In this document: positions 46,835 to 55,641 of the stretch, one piece after another
How the letters are laid out: the number at the start of each line of letters is the position of its first letter
Numbering within the stretch: the first letter of the stretch is position 1
Assembly (NCBI RefSeq): GCF_002135375.1
Contig: NZ_NEGH01000005.1
Coordinates: 68,753-132,752 of the forward strand
DNA length: 64,000 nt
From: Acinetobacter sp. ANC 4558
Lineage (GTDB): Bacteria; Pseudomonadota; Gammaproteobacteria; Pseudomonadales; Moraxellaceae
Reading direction: 5' to 3'
The notes under the pieces: generated by a model
Told to the model about the DNA's origin: nothing
Databases searched by the model: none
Seen by the model: the letters and a program-made list of their open reading frames with translations, nothing else
Position numbers and translations under genes: made by a program

Positions 46835-47080
46835 CTAAAATCTCATTACATGTATTGCTGTAATTCCCCTCAATGAAGCTTTTTTACAAATATGTATTAC
46901 CAGATAACGTTCAAGATAACCTGTTTTAAGTTCGTAAATTATCCTATAACCATTCTTAATTTCAATACTGGTATCTTTTGTATAAATCGTTCTTTTATGA
47001 ATCTCTATTTTGCATTGACTTAATTCATATTGGTCTTGATTAAACCCTATTACCGTTAACTTCTCATCAAACCTACTCAT
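46835..47080 (-). CDS. Unrecognised 81-residue protein
   Basis: A small basic protein with no signal peptide, no membrane segment and no family I recognise. Its C-terminal part (GYLERYLVIHICKK ... GITAIHVMRF) has a degenerate relative immediately upstream, split by an insertion sequence (47,284-48,303), which supports it being a real, once-duplicated gene. The ATG at 47080 follows an A/T-rich leader with only a weak ribosome site. Codon use is extremely AT-rich. Confidence 0.55.
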   Translation of the reverse strand: MSRFDEKLTVIGFNQDQYELSQCKIEIHKRTIYTKDTSIEIKNGYRIIYELKTGYLERYLVIHICKKASLRGITAIHVMRF

Positions 47081-47283
47081 AATTTTTTTTAATTAGTTAC
47101 TTGTAACGTTTTATAACACAATAAATCAATAAAAAAACAATAAATTTATCTTTAATGCATACAAATCAATCATTTCCACTCATAATCGAATTCTAATATC
47201 TGTGACGTGTTTTTTAATTTAATATATTATTCATACGAAATAAATAATTTTAATAAAGGATGAAAGTTCCCCTGAGTATTGGC
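47081..47283. other. AT-rich spacer between the 81-residue gene and its decayed relative
   Basis: About 200 bases with no supported gene or recognisable motif. It presumably contains the promoter of the gene at 46,835-47,080. Confidence 0.4.
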
Positions 47284-47385
47284 GTAAAACTCTAATATAT
47301 GAATTGCAGTAATCTCTTTTATGTTATTTTTGTATGAACATGCATTACCAAATAAGACTCAATATACCCACACTTATTTTCTCTA

Positions 47386-48222
47386 AGGTCTGTTGACATT
47401 TCATACTGGTAACCAGATAAAAATACAAGCTAAAGCAACTGAGTTTTCATAGTTTCGCATTAGCTTATCGTAACGTGTGGCAATACCTCTGAAATGTTTC
47501 AATCTTGCAAATGCATTTTCAACTCAGTGTCTGATCTTATATAAATACCAGTCCATATATTCATTACTGGATTTAGAGTTATATTTCTTGGAAATATTGG
47601 CTTTCGTTGTTGTACTTTTGATTTTCTCTCTGAGAAGTTCTGAGTCATCACCATGATCAGCACATAAGACTTCAATTTCTTCTAAATTTAAGCCATCAAT
47701 TAGATCAGGTACAACTTTTACATCATGAGTTGTTCCATCACGGATGATAAATTCGATAGGGTTTCCGTTTGCATCCACCGCTAAATGGATTTTAGAGCGA
47801 CTCCCACTGATACTTTTAGAAATAGATTGCACTTTGATGACAGTCGCATGTTGATGAGCTCTCACATGGCTAGCATCAATAAAATTCCATTCTAAGTCTG
47901 CATCACTAGATAATAATTTAAATATTTTAGTAGTTTACTGTCTTTACACCAACGATTGAATTTCTTAAAAATAAAGTTTGGCTTGCCAAAGACCTCAGGT
48001 ATATCTCACCAAGGACATCCTGTTCTAATCCGATAAAGAATTACCTCAATAAATGATCTTAAATTATGTTTGAGATAAATACCGAAATTAAAGAAGAGAG
48101 ATTTTAGCTTAGACCATGTTGATCAGTCAGCATAATTCGAAGCATAGCGAATAGTGAAATTGGGTTTGGTGATTTAATTTTACGACTTCGCTATTTTTTA
48201 GCCTACAAATGTCAACAGACCC
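47386..48222 (-). mobile_element. Decayed IS5-family insertion sequence, about 837 bp
   Basis: Terminal inverted repeats AGGTCTGTTGACATTT (47,386-47,401) and AAATGTCAACAGACCC (48,207-48,222) match at 15 of 16 positions. TA lies directly outside both ends, fitting the short target duplication of the IS427-type branch of IS5. The length is typical of that group. The transposase on the minus strand is broken by several lesions, so the copy is immobile unless a related transposase acts in trans. Confidence 0.88.
47401..48133 (-). pseudogene. Disrupted IS5-family transposase
   Basis: Translating in pieces recovers a full DDE transposase: MLTDQH at the start, RTGCPW-DIPEVFGKPNFIFKK, a FIDASHVRAHQH segment with the first catalytic aspartate, SISGSRSKIHLAVDANGNP, a degraded CADHGDDS (normally CADKGYDS) with the second aspartate, and VENAFARLKHFRGIATRYDKL with the glutamate. 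Lesions are a one-base deletion early on, a TGA in place of the arginine codon in the WRDIPE motif, a second frameshift before FIDASH, and a TGA just before VENAF. The longest intact stretch is 113 residues (47,524-47,865). Confidence 0.88.
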
Positions 48223-48303
48223 TAGAATTTTTTAATTGTTCTTGAATAGCAATTTCAATCGCAGGTAACTGCTTATAAACGTGTGCTAAAGAAAAATTCG
48301 CAC

Positions 48304-48552
48304 ATCATTAATCCTATTTATAATAGCATATGAATAGAGGTAACAACGCATCCTCCATTATTAACATATTTGGTAACTGTTTCAACTTTGATCTTGTTCT
48401 TGACTTTGATAATTTCATTTTGTCGCAGATTGGTATGAAATATTGCCACTTTTACCATTCTTTCTAACTGTACCAACCAATAAACATGATAAATAAGCAA
48501 TAAAAAAGGCTTGCAAGTACATGATATTCCTTGCAAACCCTTGATATGTATA
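48304..48552. other. Spacer between the split pseudogene and tRNA-Val
   Basis: No confident gene. A minus-strand open frame (48,318-48,536; its internal ATG would give a 46-residue product beginning MVKVAIFHTN) runs from just below the tRNA 3' end and could be a small accessory gene, but it has no family match I can see. I found no repeat of the tRNA 3' end here that would mark an att site. Confidence 0.4.
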
Positions 48553-48629
48553 TGGTAGGCATATCCAGACTCGAACTGGAGACCTCTACGATGTCAACGT
48601 AGCGCTCTAACCAACTGAGCTATACGCCT
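48553..48629 (-). tRNA. tRNA-Val(GAC)
   Basis: A 77-base cloverleaf on the minus strand: acceptor stem AGGCGTA / TATGCCT, D-arm TAGCTCAGTTGGTTAGAGC, anticodon stem CTACG / CGTAG around the loop TTGACAT, which gives anticodon GAC (valine), T-arm CCAGTTCGAGTCTGG, and an encoded CCA at 48,553-48,555. Its 3' end faces the accessory region to the left, the typical geometry for integration of mobile DNA at a tRNA gene. Confidence 0.96.
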
Positions 48630-48786
48630 AAAGTGATTTGCATGATATTCAATTTTCTATTTTAAGACAAGTAGTTTTATACATAATTTAAATGGACGCA
48701 TACTTTTTAATCTTATTTTGTCTTTTTTTCTTTTTCTCCACTTAAATATCATAAATTAAGCTCAGTTTATAACATGTATAATTTAA

Positions 48787-48811
48787 AAAACCAGATCAAA
48801 GATCTGGTTTT
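48787..48811 (-). terminator. Rho-independent terminator of cstA-ybdD
   Basis: A perfect 11-bp stem AAAACCAGATC / GATCTGGTTTT with a 3-base loop, followed on the minus strand by more T residues, 43 bases after the ybdD-family stop. Confidence 0.9.
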
Positions 48812-48854
48812 CACTGTGTAATACCTTCATGAAGTTGAGTTAAGATTCAATTAC

Positions 48855-49157
48855 TTAACAAGGGCATTTTTTAATACCACCATCAGCACTTGGATAACGT
48901 GCATCGACACAATAACGATAAAATGTTTTTGCATCCATCGCCTCTAAGTCTGGGTGATGTTTTTTCATGTGCTCTAAATAATTTTGGTAATCTGGAACCC
49001 CAACCATTAAGCGAAAACTTTGCTGTAAACGTTGCCATAACGTCGCAATTCTCGACCAATTTTTAGGATTAAAAATTAAATCCCTCTGAGACATGATTGT
49101 CATTTTAATAATCTTATAGATTATTGTCTTTCCATTTTTGCCAAATTTAAGGTTCAT
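48855..49157 (-). CDS. YbdD/YjiX-family small protein
   Basis: A 100-residue protein with the family core LWQRLQQSFRLMVGVPDYQNYLEHM and the conserved end TFYRYCVDARYP followed by GGIKKCPC. YbdD/YjiX proteins are always found after CstA-type transporters and are thought to act with them. Most are about 65-70 residues. This one has about 25 extra residues at the N-terminus, but the ATG at 49157 carries a GGGGAG ribosome site at good spacing, so the longer form is favoured. It lies 14 bases after cstA. Confidence 0.88.
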   Translation of the reverse strand: MNLKFGKNGKTIIYKIIKMTIMSQRDLIFNPKNWSRIATLWQRLQQSFRLMVGVPDYQNYLEHMKKHHPDLEAMDAKTFYRYCVDARYPSADGGIKKCPC

Positions 49158-49171
49158 AAAAAACTCCCCAT

Positions 49172-51274
49172 TTAATGCGTTATTTTAGGTCGATCAAGTT
49201 CTTCTGGATCAACATAAATTGCTTCAGCTTCATGCGCTGTTGGTGTTGGGCTTGCTAAAGCTCGACGAATTACGCCAACCGCCGCAATTAACATTACAAT
49301 TGCAACAATCATAAAGAATGCGCACAGCACGGCATTAATTTGATTCGATAATACAATGTTTTGCATTTCGCCAAATGTTTTCGCCGGTTTTAAAATCTCA
49401 CCACGGGCAATTGCATCAGAGAATCGATTGGCCTGTGCTAAGAAACCAATTTTTGGATTCTCATGGAAAATCTTTTGCCAACCTGCTGTCATTGATGTAA
49501 TGAAGAGGAAAATCGTTGGAACAATAGTGACCCAAACATATTTTTGTTTCTTCATCTTAAATAAAATAACAGTTCCTAGCATTAATGCCATAGCCGCTAA
49601 AATTTGGTTACCAATACCAAATAATGGCCATAAACTATTGATTCCACCCAGTGGATCAATCACACCTTGATAAACAAAGAATCCCCATCCCGCGACAGCA
49701 ACTGCTGTTCCTAACATATTTCCAAAAAAATTACGTGAATTTTTTACAGCGGGAATCACAATACCAACAGTATCTTGAACCATAAAACGACAAGCACGTG
49801 TACCCGCATCTACCGCTGTTAAAATAAATAATGCTTCAAATAAAATGGCAAAATGATACCAAAATGCCATCATTTCACGACTATTGAAAATCTCTGTAAT
49901 AATGTGCGCCATACCTATTGCAAAGGTAGGAGCACCACCGGTACGAGATAATATTGAGCTTTCTCCTACTTCATGTGCAAGTAGAGTCAATGCTTCGGGT
50001 GTAACCACAAAACCTAAATTACGTACGGCTTCCGATGCAGATTCAACGGTTGTTCCTAATAATGCAGCTGGTGAGTTAATGGCAAAATATACGCCTGGAT
50101 CCAAAACAGTTGCACAGACTAAAGCCATGATAGCAACAAATGATTCCATCAACATTCCACCATAACCAATCATACGAATATCTTTTTCGTTATTGACAAG
50201 CTTTGGTGTCGTACCTGAGGAAACGAGCGCATGGAAGCCTGAAATAGCACCACAAGCAATCGTAATAAATAAGAAAGGGAATAAAGAGCCTGCAAATACA
50301 GGTCCAGAACCATCAATAAATGGCGTGATTGCTGGCATTTTCATTTCAGGCATTGCAAATAAAATACCTACTGCGAGTCCAACGATAACCCCTATTTTAA
50401 GAAACGTAGACAAATAATCACGTGGTGCTAATAACAACCAAACTGGTAAAACCGATGCGACAAAGCCATATCCAATTAACCACCATGTTAACTCCGTACC
50501 AGATAAGGTAAAGAATGGTCCCCAATATGGATGTTGAGCAATATCTCCTCCATAAATAATGCCTGCCATCATTAATACAAAACCAATGATAGAAACTTCA
50601 GCAATTTTTCCTGGTCGGATATAACGCATATATATCCCCATAAAAATTGCTATGGGTACTGTGGCTGCAATACTGAATACACCCCATGGGCTATTGGTTA
50701 GTGCTTTTACCACCACAAGTGCAAGTACGGCTAAAATAATAATCATGACGCCTAACGCACCCAGCATCACAATAATTCCAGCAAAAGTTCCTAATTCTTG
50801 TTTTGCCATTTCTCCTAAAGATCGACCATCACGGCGAGTGGAAATGAATAAAACTAAAAAGTCTTGAACAGCACCTGCCAGTACAACACCAACTAACAAC
50901 CAAATTGTGCCCGGTAAATAACCCATTTGTGCAGCAAGAATTGGTCCGACAAGTGGCCCTGCCCCAGCAATTGCAGCAAAATGATGCCCAAAAAGTACAC
51001 TTTTATTGGTTGGTACATAATCAAGACCATCATTTAACCGATGTGCAGGCGTTAAACGACGTTCATTAAGTTCAAAAACTTTATTCGCAATAAATAAACT
51101 ATAAAAACGATAAGCAATACTATAAACACATGCCGCAGCCAAAATGAGCCAAACAGCATTTACATGTTCACCACGACTAAGTGCAAGTATGCCAAAAGAG
51201 ACTGCTCCAAGTATTGCGACCAAAAGCCATATTATTTTTGAAGCCATTGATGGCTTCGTTTGAACTGAATCCAT
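49172..51274 (-). CDS. cstA: CstA-family carbon-starvation (pyruvate/peptide) transporter
   Basis: A 700-residue inner-membrane protein with about 16-18 transmembrane segments. Diagnostic CstA stretches include GHHFAAIAGAGPLVGPILAA, QDFLVLFISTRRDGRSLGEMA, GAISGFHALVSSGTTPKLV and LFEALFILTAVDAGTRACRFM. The family imports pyruvate or peptides, usually induced by nutrient limitation. Length equals E. coli CstA. Together with the following ybdD gene it forms the conserved two-gene unit. AGAGGAATTGAC precedes the ATG. Confidence 0.94.
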   Translation of the reverse strand: MDSVQTKPSMASKIIWLLVAILGAVSFGILALSRGEHVNAVWLILAAACVYSIAYRFYSLFIANKVFELNERRLTPAHRLNDGLDYVPTNKSVLFGHHFAAIAGAGPLVGPILAAQMGYLPGTIWLLVGVVLAGAVQDFLVLFISTRRDGRSLGEMAKQELGTFAGIIVMLGALGVMIIILAVLALVVVKALTNSPWGVFSIAATVPIAIFMGIYMRYIRPGKIAEVSIIGFVLMMAGIIYGGDIAQHPYWGPFFTLSGTELTWWLIGYGFVASVLPVWLLLAPRDYLSTFLKIGVIVGLAVGILFAMPEMKMPAITPFIDGSGPVFAGSLFPFLFITIACGAISGFHALVSSGTTPKLVNNEKDIRMIGYGGMLMESFVAIMALVCATVLDPGVYFAINSPAALLGTTVESASEAVRNLGFVVTPEALTLLAHEVGESSILSRTGGAPTFAIGMAHIITEIFNSREMMAFWYHFAILFEALFILTAVDAGTRACRFMVQDTVGIVIPAVKNSRNFFGNMLGTAVAVAGWGFFVYQGVIDPLGGINSLWPLFGIGNQILAAMALMLGTVILFKMKKQKYVWVTIVPTIFLFITSMTAGWQKIFHENPKIGFLAQANRFSDAIARGEILKPAKTFGEMQNIVLSNQINAVLCAFFMIVAIVMLIAAVGVIRRALASPTPTAHEAEAIYVDPEELDRPKITH

Positions 51275-51401
51275 GTCAATTCCTCTAACTTATTAGATTT
51301 AAATTAACCAGCAATAATTTTTTTAATACATCGCATTGCTGTTTCTAATTATGTGCTTTCACCCTTTTTATTATCTTTTACTTTAAAATTCTGATATTAA
51401 A

Positions 51402-51427
51402 AAAGGGATGATTACCATCATCCCTTT
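51402..51427 (-). terminator. Rho-independent terminator of efp
   Basis: A perfect 11-bp stem AAAGGGATGAT / ATCATCCCTTT with a TACC loop, ending in a T-run on the minus strand, 24 bases after the efp stop. Confidence 0.92.
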
Positions 51428-51451
51428 CTATAATAGTCTATTATTAAACTA

Positions 51452-52021
51452 TTATGCACGCTCTAAATATTCACCAGTACGTGTATCTACACGAACACTT
51501 TCTTCTTGCTGTACAAATAATGGTACGCGTACCACTGCACCTGTCTCTAGTTTAGCAGGTTTACCACCACCACCAGAGGTATCACCACGTACACCTGGGT
51601 CAGTTTCAACAATTTTAAGTACAACAAAATTAGGTGGATTTACATTTAATGGCACACCATTAAATAACATAATTGTACATTTTTCATTAGAATCATCTTT
51701 TAACCATTTTGCAGCATCGCCCATTGCTGTTTTATCAGCTGCGATCTGTTCAAAAGAAACAGGATCCATGAAATTCCACATTTCACCATCATTGTATAAA
51801 TAGTCCATTTCGACTTCTACAATGTCTGCTGCCTCTAAAGACTCACCAGATTTAAATGTTTTTTCTAACACTTTGCCTGAACGAAGATTACGTAACTTCA
51901 CTCGGTTAAATGCTTGTCCCTTACCAGGCTTAACATATTCATTTTCCATGATTGAACATGGGTTACCATCAAGCATAACCTTAAGGCCTGACTTGAAATC
52001 ATTCGTAGAATAATAGGCCAT
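51452..52021 (-). CDS. efp: Elongation factor P
   Basis: A 189-residue translation factor that rescues ribosomes stalled at polyproline. The tip loop VKPGKGQAF places the modifiable lysine at residue 34, the same position as in E. coli, and the C-terminal [22 protein letters not shown] and [12 protein letters not shown] motifs are canonical. The ATG at 52021 has GGAG upstream; a GTG three codons earlier is in frame but not needed. It faces epmB, whose product provides the beta-lysine used to modify Lys34. Confidence 0.97.
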   Translation of the reverse strand: MAYYSTNDFKSGLKVMLDGNPCSIMENEYVKPGKGQAFNRVKLRNLRSGKVLEKTFKSGESLEAADIVEVEMDYLYNDGEMWNFMDPVSFEQIAADKTAMGDAAKWLKDDSNEKCTIMLFNGVPLNVNPPNFVVLKIVETDPGVRGDTSGGGGKPAKLETGAVVRVPLFVQQEESVRVDTRTGEYLERA

Positions 52022-52386
52022 GAATGGCACACTCCAAACTAACTAACTTAGATAATTTAATGCTAAGAACGCGATAGCATTAACTTTTAATCACACAATA
52101 AAATAATGCTTATATTTTCATGTGTCGCATTCTAAATGAGCAATACATTACGAAGCAATGTAAAATTTTAATATCTAATTCAAATACTCTTTGTATTTGT
52201 ATTGAAATTAAACAAAGTACATTTAAACTTATATCACTTAAAGGTAAACTTTAAATGAATGATCTTATCCTATGAATGATTGCATCATTGTCTAGGTTTT
52301 TCATCACTCAATTCACTTAACCTTCTCTGTATTTGGGCATTGTTGATAACAACATACCCCACTCAGCACTATTTTAAACATGTAGC
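52022..52386. other. Divergent promoter region between efp and epmB
   Basis: About 365 AT-rich bases without a gene. A short inverted repeat TGTTG-ATAA-CAACA lies at about 52,341-52,354, upstream of epmB, and could be an operator or part of the promoter. No further motif is supported. Confidence 0.4.
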
Positions 52387-53403
52387 ATGATAAACTATTT
52401 GTACCAAGAGCAAAACTGGCAAACCCAACTTAGCGATCTTATAACAGATCCTGCTGAGCTTCTAGAACGATTAGAACTTTCAACCGAACAACTTTTGTCT
52501 GGTGGTCTTTTAGCGTCTGAGCAATTCAAATTACGGGTTCCGCGTGCTTTTGTAGAAAAAATAGTGAAAGCAGATCCTTATGATCCTTTACTCTTACAAG
52601 TTCTTCCACATCATCTCGAGCTTTTAGAGCATCCAAATTTTGTCACTGACCCATTGGGTGAGGAACAAGCAAATCACTTACCCGGTATTTTGCATAAATA
52701 TCAATCTCGATTTTTATTAACGCTTACAGGCGCCTGTGCAGTGCATTGTCGATATTGTTTTCGACGACACTTCCCATATCAGGAAAATTTGCCTAAATCC
52801 GATGATTGGGTCAATATTAAACATTACATCGAAAGCCAAGCAGCTATCAATGAGGTTATTTTAAGTGGTGGCGACCCCTTAACGTTATCTAATCGAAAAT
52901 TAAAATTATGGATTGAGCGCCTTGAAACAATCGATCAATTAAAATACTTACGTATCCATTCTCGTGTTCCTATTGTCATTCCAAATCGAATCGATGAGGA
53001 GCTCATTTCATTATTTAAAACTAGTAGGCTCCGAATTATTCTGGTGGTACACTCAAATCATAGCAATGAACTTGATGATTTTACCTGTACGAAAATTAAC
53101 GCACTTGTAAAAGAAAATATTACGGTACTCAATCAATCTGTTTTATTAAAAGGCGTTAATGATTCTGTTAAAGCGATCACTGATTTGAGTTATAGATTAT
53201 TTGATGCAGGTATTATGCCTTATTACTTACATGTCTTAGACAAAGTTAAAGGGGCGGCTCATTTTGATCTCCAAGCGGAGGAAATAGATCAAATCTATAC
53301 AGATGTATTGGCAAACCTTCCTGGTTATTTGGTTCCTAAATTAGTCAGAGAAATTGCAGGTGAAAAAAATAAAACACCATTGTATGGAGTTTCAACATAT
53401 TGA
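52387..53403 (+). CDS. epmB: EF-P beta-lysylation protein EpmB (lysine 2,3-aminomutase)
   Basis: A 338-residue radical-SAM, PLP-dependent enzyme. The iron-sulfur motif is Cys117, Cys121, Cys124 in GACAVHCRYCFRRHFPY. Further family signatures are EVILSGGDPLTLSNRKL, RIHSRVPIVIPNRI and YYLHVLDKVKGAAHF. It converts lysine to (R)-beta-lysine, which EpmA attaches to EF-P Lys34. Its divergent placement next to efp supports this role. epmA is not in the window. Confidence 0.96.
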   Translation: MINYLYQEQNWQTQLSDLITDPAELLERLELSTEQLLSGGLLASEQFKLRVPRAFVEKIVKADPYDPLLLQVLPHHLELLEHPNFVTDPLGEEQANHLPGILHKYQSRFLLTLTGACAVHCRYCFRRHFPYQENLPKSDDWVNIKHYIESQAAINEVILSGGDPLTLSNRKLKLWIERLETIDQLKYLRIHSRVPIVIPNRIDEELISLFKTSRLRIILVVHSNHSNELDDFTCTKINALVKENITVLNQSVLLKGVNDSVKAITDLSYRLFDAGIMPYYLHVLDKVKGAAHFDLQAEEIDQIYTDVLANLPGYLVPKLVREIAGEKNKTPLYGVSTY

Positions 53404-53424
53404 CCCTTTGGGGATAGAACATCA

Positions 53425-55152
53425 ATGAAAATTTCTAATATTTTACTAAGTCCTCAAGAGCAATTACTAGATAAATTGAGCTTTTGTAAAAGTTCAGTTA
53501 AAAGTATGCAGGAGTGGATTAATAATTTAAACACACTTCAATTGGGTAGTTATTCTAAAGCTCTTTGTAATGCAATTATTGAAATTTCTGAATTAAAATG
53601 TTCTGAAACACTCAGATTTGATTTAATTCAGGTGATTCACTCCTCAATTGAAAACACCTTAAATAATCTTGAAAAGCATTATTTTAACCAATCACTCATT
53701 ACCAATGATCGTAATGAACAAATCATTGAATTGGCTCTTTTATTAAGAACTCAATTTGCAAAAATATATATTAATATTGCTCAGCAAAGTCATAACATAC
53801 TCACTGAGCAAAAAATTTCATTATTCGCTTTCCAATTAAAAAAAAATTTCCAAACCGCTCGAATTTTTGCCAGTTATTATGCCTTACAACAGCTAGGTCG
53901 TTTACTTTATCAGCAGCAAACTTTATATAGTACACCACGTCCTGGTCAATGGTTAATTGCTCATCAGCTGATGAGCTGTGCAATACAATATCACTTTAAT
54001 TCGACGAATATTAACCTTCTACAAGGAACACACTACCCTTTAAAAAATATTAATGAAGCTTACGCACAGCTAATTTTACTTGATATATTTAATAACAACC
54101 AAATTCGCCCTTCAGAAAGCCAAGGTCTCTATTTATGCACTTTTGACTGGGCTAAACTCATCCACATTTCTGCGAAAGAAACCATCAATTCACGTTATAT
54201 TATAGATTCAAATAAAGATTTGGCTCCTGTTTACAATGCGCATCAGGAACATAACTTTAAACCGGATATTTTTATTTCAACTCAAAGTTTACTCGAGTAC
54301 TTAAGTAATAATGAAGGATGGCATAAAGAAAATTTATCAGATAATGAAAAAAAGTTTCTAACGCCTGCTCTACACTTTCACATTCACAATTTATTAACCA
54401 CCAAAGCAGAACGTCGTCATGAGCGTTATGAATATTCAACACAAATCAAAATTTGTTTTGGCGTCAGCGTTGCTCACTACTATCTGTCTAAAGGGAAAAA
54501 CTTCATAGAGACCTTAAATACAAATTTTAATGATAATACGCAATATGAAACCCGCTTTATTAATGCAGATAGTACACCTTTCAAACAAAATATTAAGTCA
54601 CTGGAACGTGAAACAAGAAAAATTTATCAAGTTGATGTTTTAGATATTAGTGTCAATGGTTATCGTATTAAATGGACTGGCGTAACACCTGCAACCTTAA
54701 AAACAGGAGAGTTTATTCTGGTACAAGAAAACTCACAAAGTCCATGGCGAGGCGGTGTAATTCGCTGGATCAAACAATCAACAGATAAAAAAATTGAAAT
54801 GGGATTAGAAATTTTAGCTCAAGATATCGCACCTTGTGCAATTCACTTACAGGCCAATCAACAGAATGATTATTTCCCAGCCTTACTCATGCAGTCAACA
54901 CAATTAGATGACGTTTCCACACATTTAATTGTCTCTGGTATGAATATTATTAAAGAAAAACAAACCATTTTATTACATTTAAAAGATCAAGAATTAAAAG
55001 TATATTTAACCAAACCCATCTTGATTACTCAAAGTTTTACATGTTTTGATTTTGAATTATTAAATGAACAACAAAAACCCAGTTTAAACCGTTTTATTCA
55101 GAAACAATTAAATGAAGTTAAAAATCAAGATCAATGGGATGCTTTAGAATAA
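53425..55152 (+). CDS. Large protein with C-terminal PilZ-like domain
   Basis: A 575-residue cytosolic protein: a long, mostly helical N-terminal region (about residues 1-320) of no recognised family, then a C-terminal part with RRHERYEY and, about 75 residues later, VDVLDISVNGYRIKW followed by GEFILVQENSQSPWRGGVIRW. These resemble the RxxxR and D/NxSxxG motifs of PilZ c-di-GMP-binding domains, although the spacing is longer than usual. If functional it would be a c-di-GMP effector. It starts 21 bases after epmB on the same strand and a strong terminator follows. Confidence 0.65.
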   Translation: MKISNILLSPQEQLLDKLSFCKSSVKSMQEWINNLNTLQLGSYSKALCNAIIEISELKCSETLRFDLIQVIHSSIENTLNNLEKHYFNQSLITNDRNEQIIELALLLRTQFAKIYINIAQQSHNILTEQKISLFAFQLKKNFQTARIFASYYALQQLGRLLYQQQTLYSTPRPGQWLIAHQLMSCAIQYHFNSTNINLLQGTHYPLKNINEAYAQLILLDIFNNNQIRPSESQGLYLCTFDWAKLIHISAKETINSRYIIDSNKDLAPVYNAHQEHNFKPDIFISTQSLLEYLSNNEGWHKENLSDNEKKFLTPALHFHIHNLLTTKAERRHERYEYSTQIKICFGVSVAHYYLSKGKNFIETLNTNFNDNTQYETRFINADSTPFKQNIKSLERETRKIYQVDVLDISVNGYRIKWTGVTPATLKTGEFILVQENSQSPWRGGVIRWIKQSTDKKIEMGLEILAQDIAPCAIHLQANQQNDYFPALLMQSTQLDDVSTHLIVSGMNIIKEKQTILLHLKDQELKVYLTKPILITQSFTCFDFELLNEQQKPSLNRFIQKQLNEVKNQDQWDALE

Positions 55153-55175
55153 ATTTATAGACATTTTTATGTAAT

Positions 55176-55203
55176 AAAAAAGCGGGTAATTACCCGCTTT
55201 TTT
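55176..55203. terminator. Bidirectional rho-independent terminator
   Basis: A perfect palindrome, AAAAAAGCGGGTAA / TTACCCGCTTTTTT, between the convergent PilZ-like gene and rpmE. It has T-runs in both directions and serves both genes. Confidence 0.95.
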
Positions 55204-55213
55204 GAATCTAGTA

Positions 55214-55438
55214 TTAACGTTTGATAGAACGTGACATACCAGAAAAACGTTGCTTGAACTTGTCAATACGACCACCTGTATCAACATTCTTTTGCTTACC
55301 AGTATAGAAAGGGTGGCAAGCTGAACATACGTCAAGATAAAGTGTCTCTTTACCAAGTGATGAACGAGTTTCGATTACATTACCGCAAGAACAAGTTGCA
55401 ACTAATTTTTCATATTTTGGGTGAATATCGGCGCGCAT
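55214..55438 (-). CDS. rpmE: 50S ribosomal protein L31 (zinc form)
   Basis: A 74-residue L31 of the C+ (zinc-binding) type: Cys16 and Cys18 in [14 protein letters not shown], Cys38 and Cys41 in [15 protein letters not shown]. The start [10 protein letters not shown] is canonical. A zinc-free paralogue, if present, would be elsewhere and Zur-regulated; no Zur site is obvious here. Monocistronic with a terminator 10 bases after the stop. Confidence 0.97.
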   Translation of the reverse strand: MRADIHPKYEKLVATCSCGNVIETRSSLGKETLYLDVCSACHPFYTGKQKNVDTGGRIDKFKQRFSGMSRSIKR

Positions 55439-55641
55439 GCTCGATTACTCCATTAATTAAAGAAGGTTTTGCTGTCATCGCAATTGATCACTCTCAAAAT
55501 GAGGAAATGGCAATGTAATACATTACATCGGCAGATCAACACCATAACAGACCATTCTTTTGGCTCACCGAAACGGATACCGTTAGGGCTAAGCACAACA
55601 AGTTGGACAAGATTATACTTGAATATTTTCAATTATGCGAA

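Larger units (their letters stand above)
47284..48303 (-). pseudogene. Degenerate paralogue of the 81-residue gene, split by an IS element
   Basis: Removing the IS (47,386-48,222) with one copy of its TA target duplication joins the flanks into one open frame that passes through GYIESYLVMHVHTK, closely matching GYLERYLVIHICKK of the gene at 46,835-47,080. A one-base deletion then shifts the frame, after which a second segment, EITAIHILEF, matches GITAIHVMRF. The upstream part (LAHVYKQLPAIEIAIQEQLKN, 48,223-48,303) does not resemble the intact copy. The nucleotide sequences align along about 85 bases. The copy is therefore dead twice over: IS insertion and frameshift. Confidence 0.65.

Noticed and set aside
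45477..48552. Prophage or integrative element with att sites at tRNA-Val
   Set aside because: No integrase gene and no second copy of the tRNA 3' sequence was seen in the window. Only the weaker statement of a decayed accessory region is supported.
49356..50867. Several plus-strand open frames of 70-104 codons antisense to cstA
   Set aside because: They are antisense to a well-conserved membrane protein gene, with composition typical of reversed hydrophobic codons, and have no ribosome sites.
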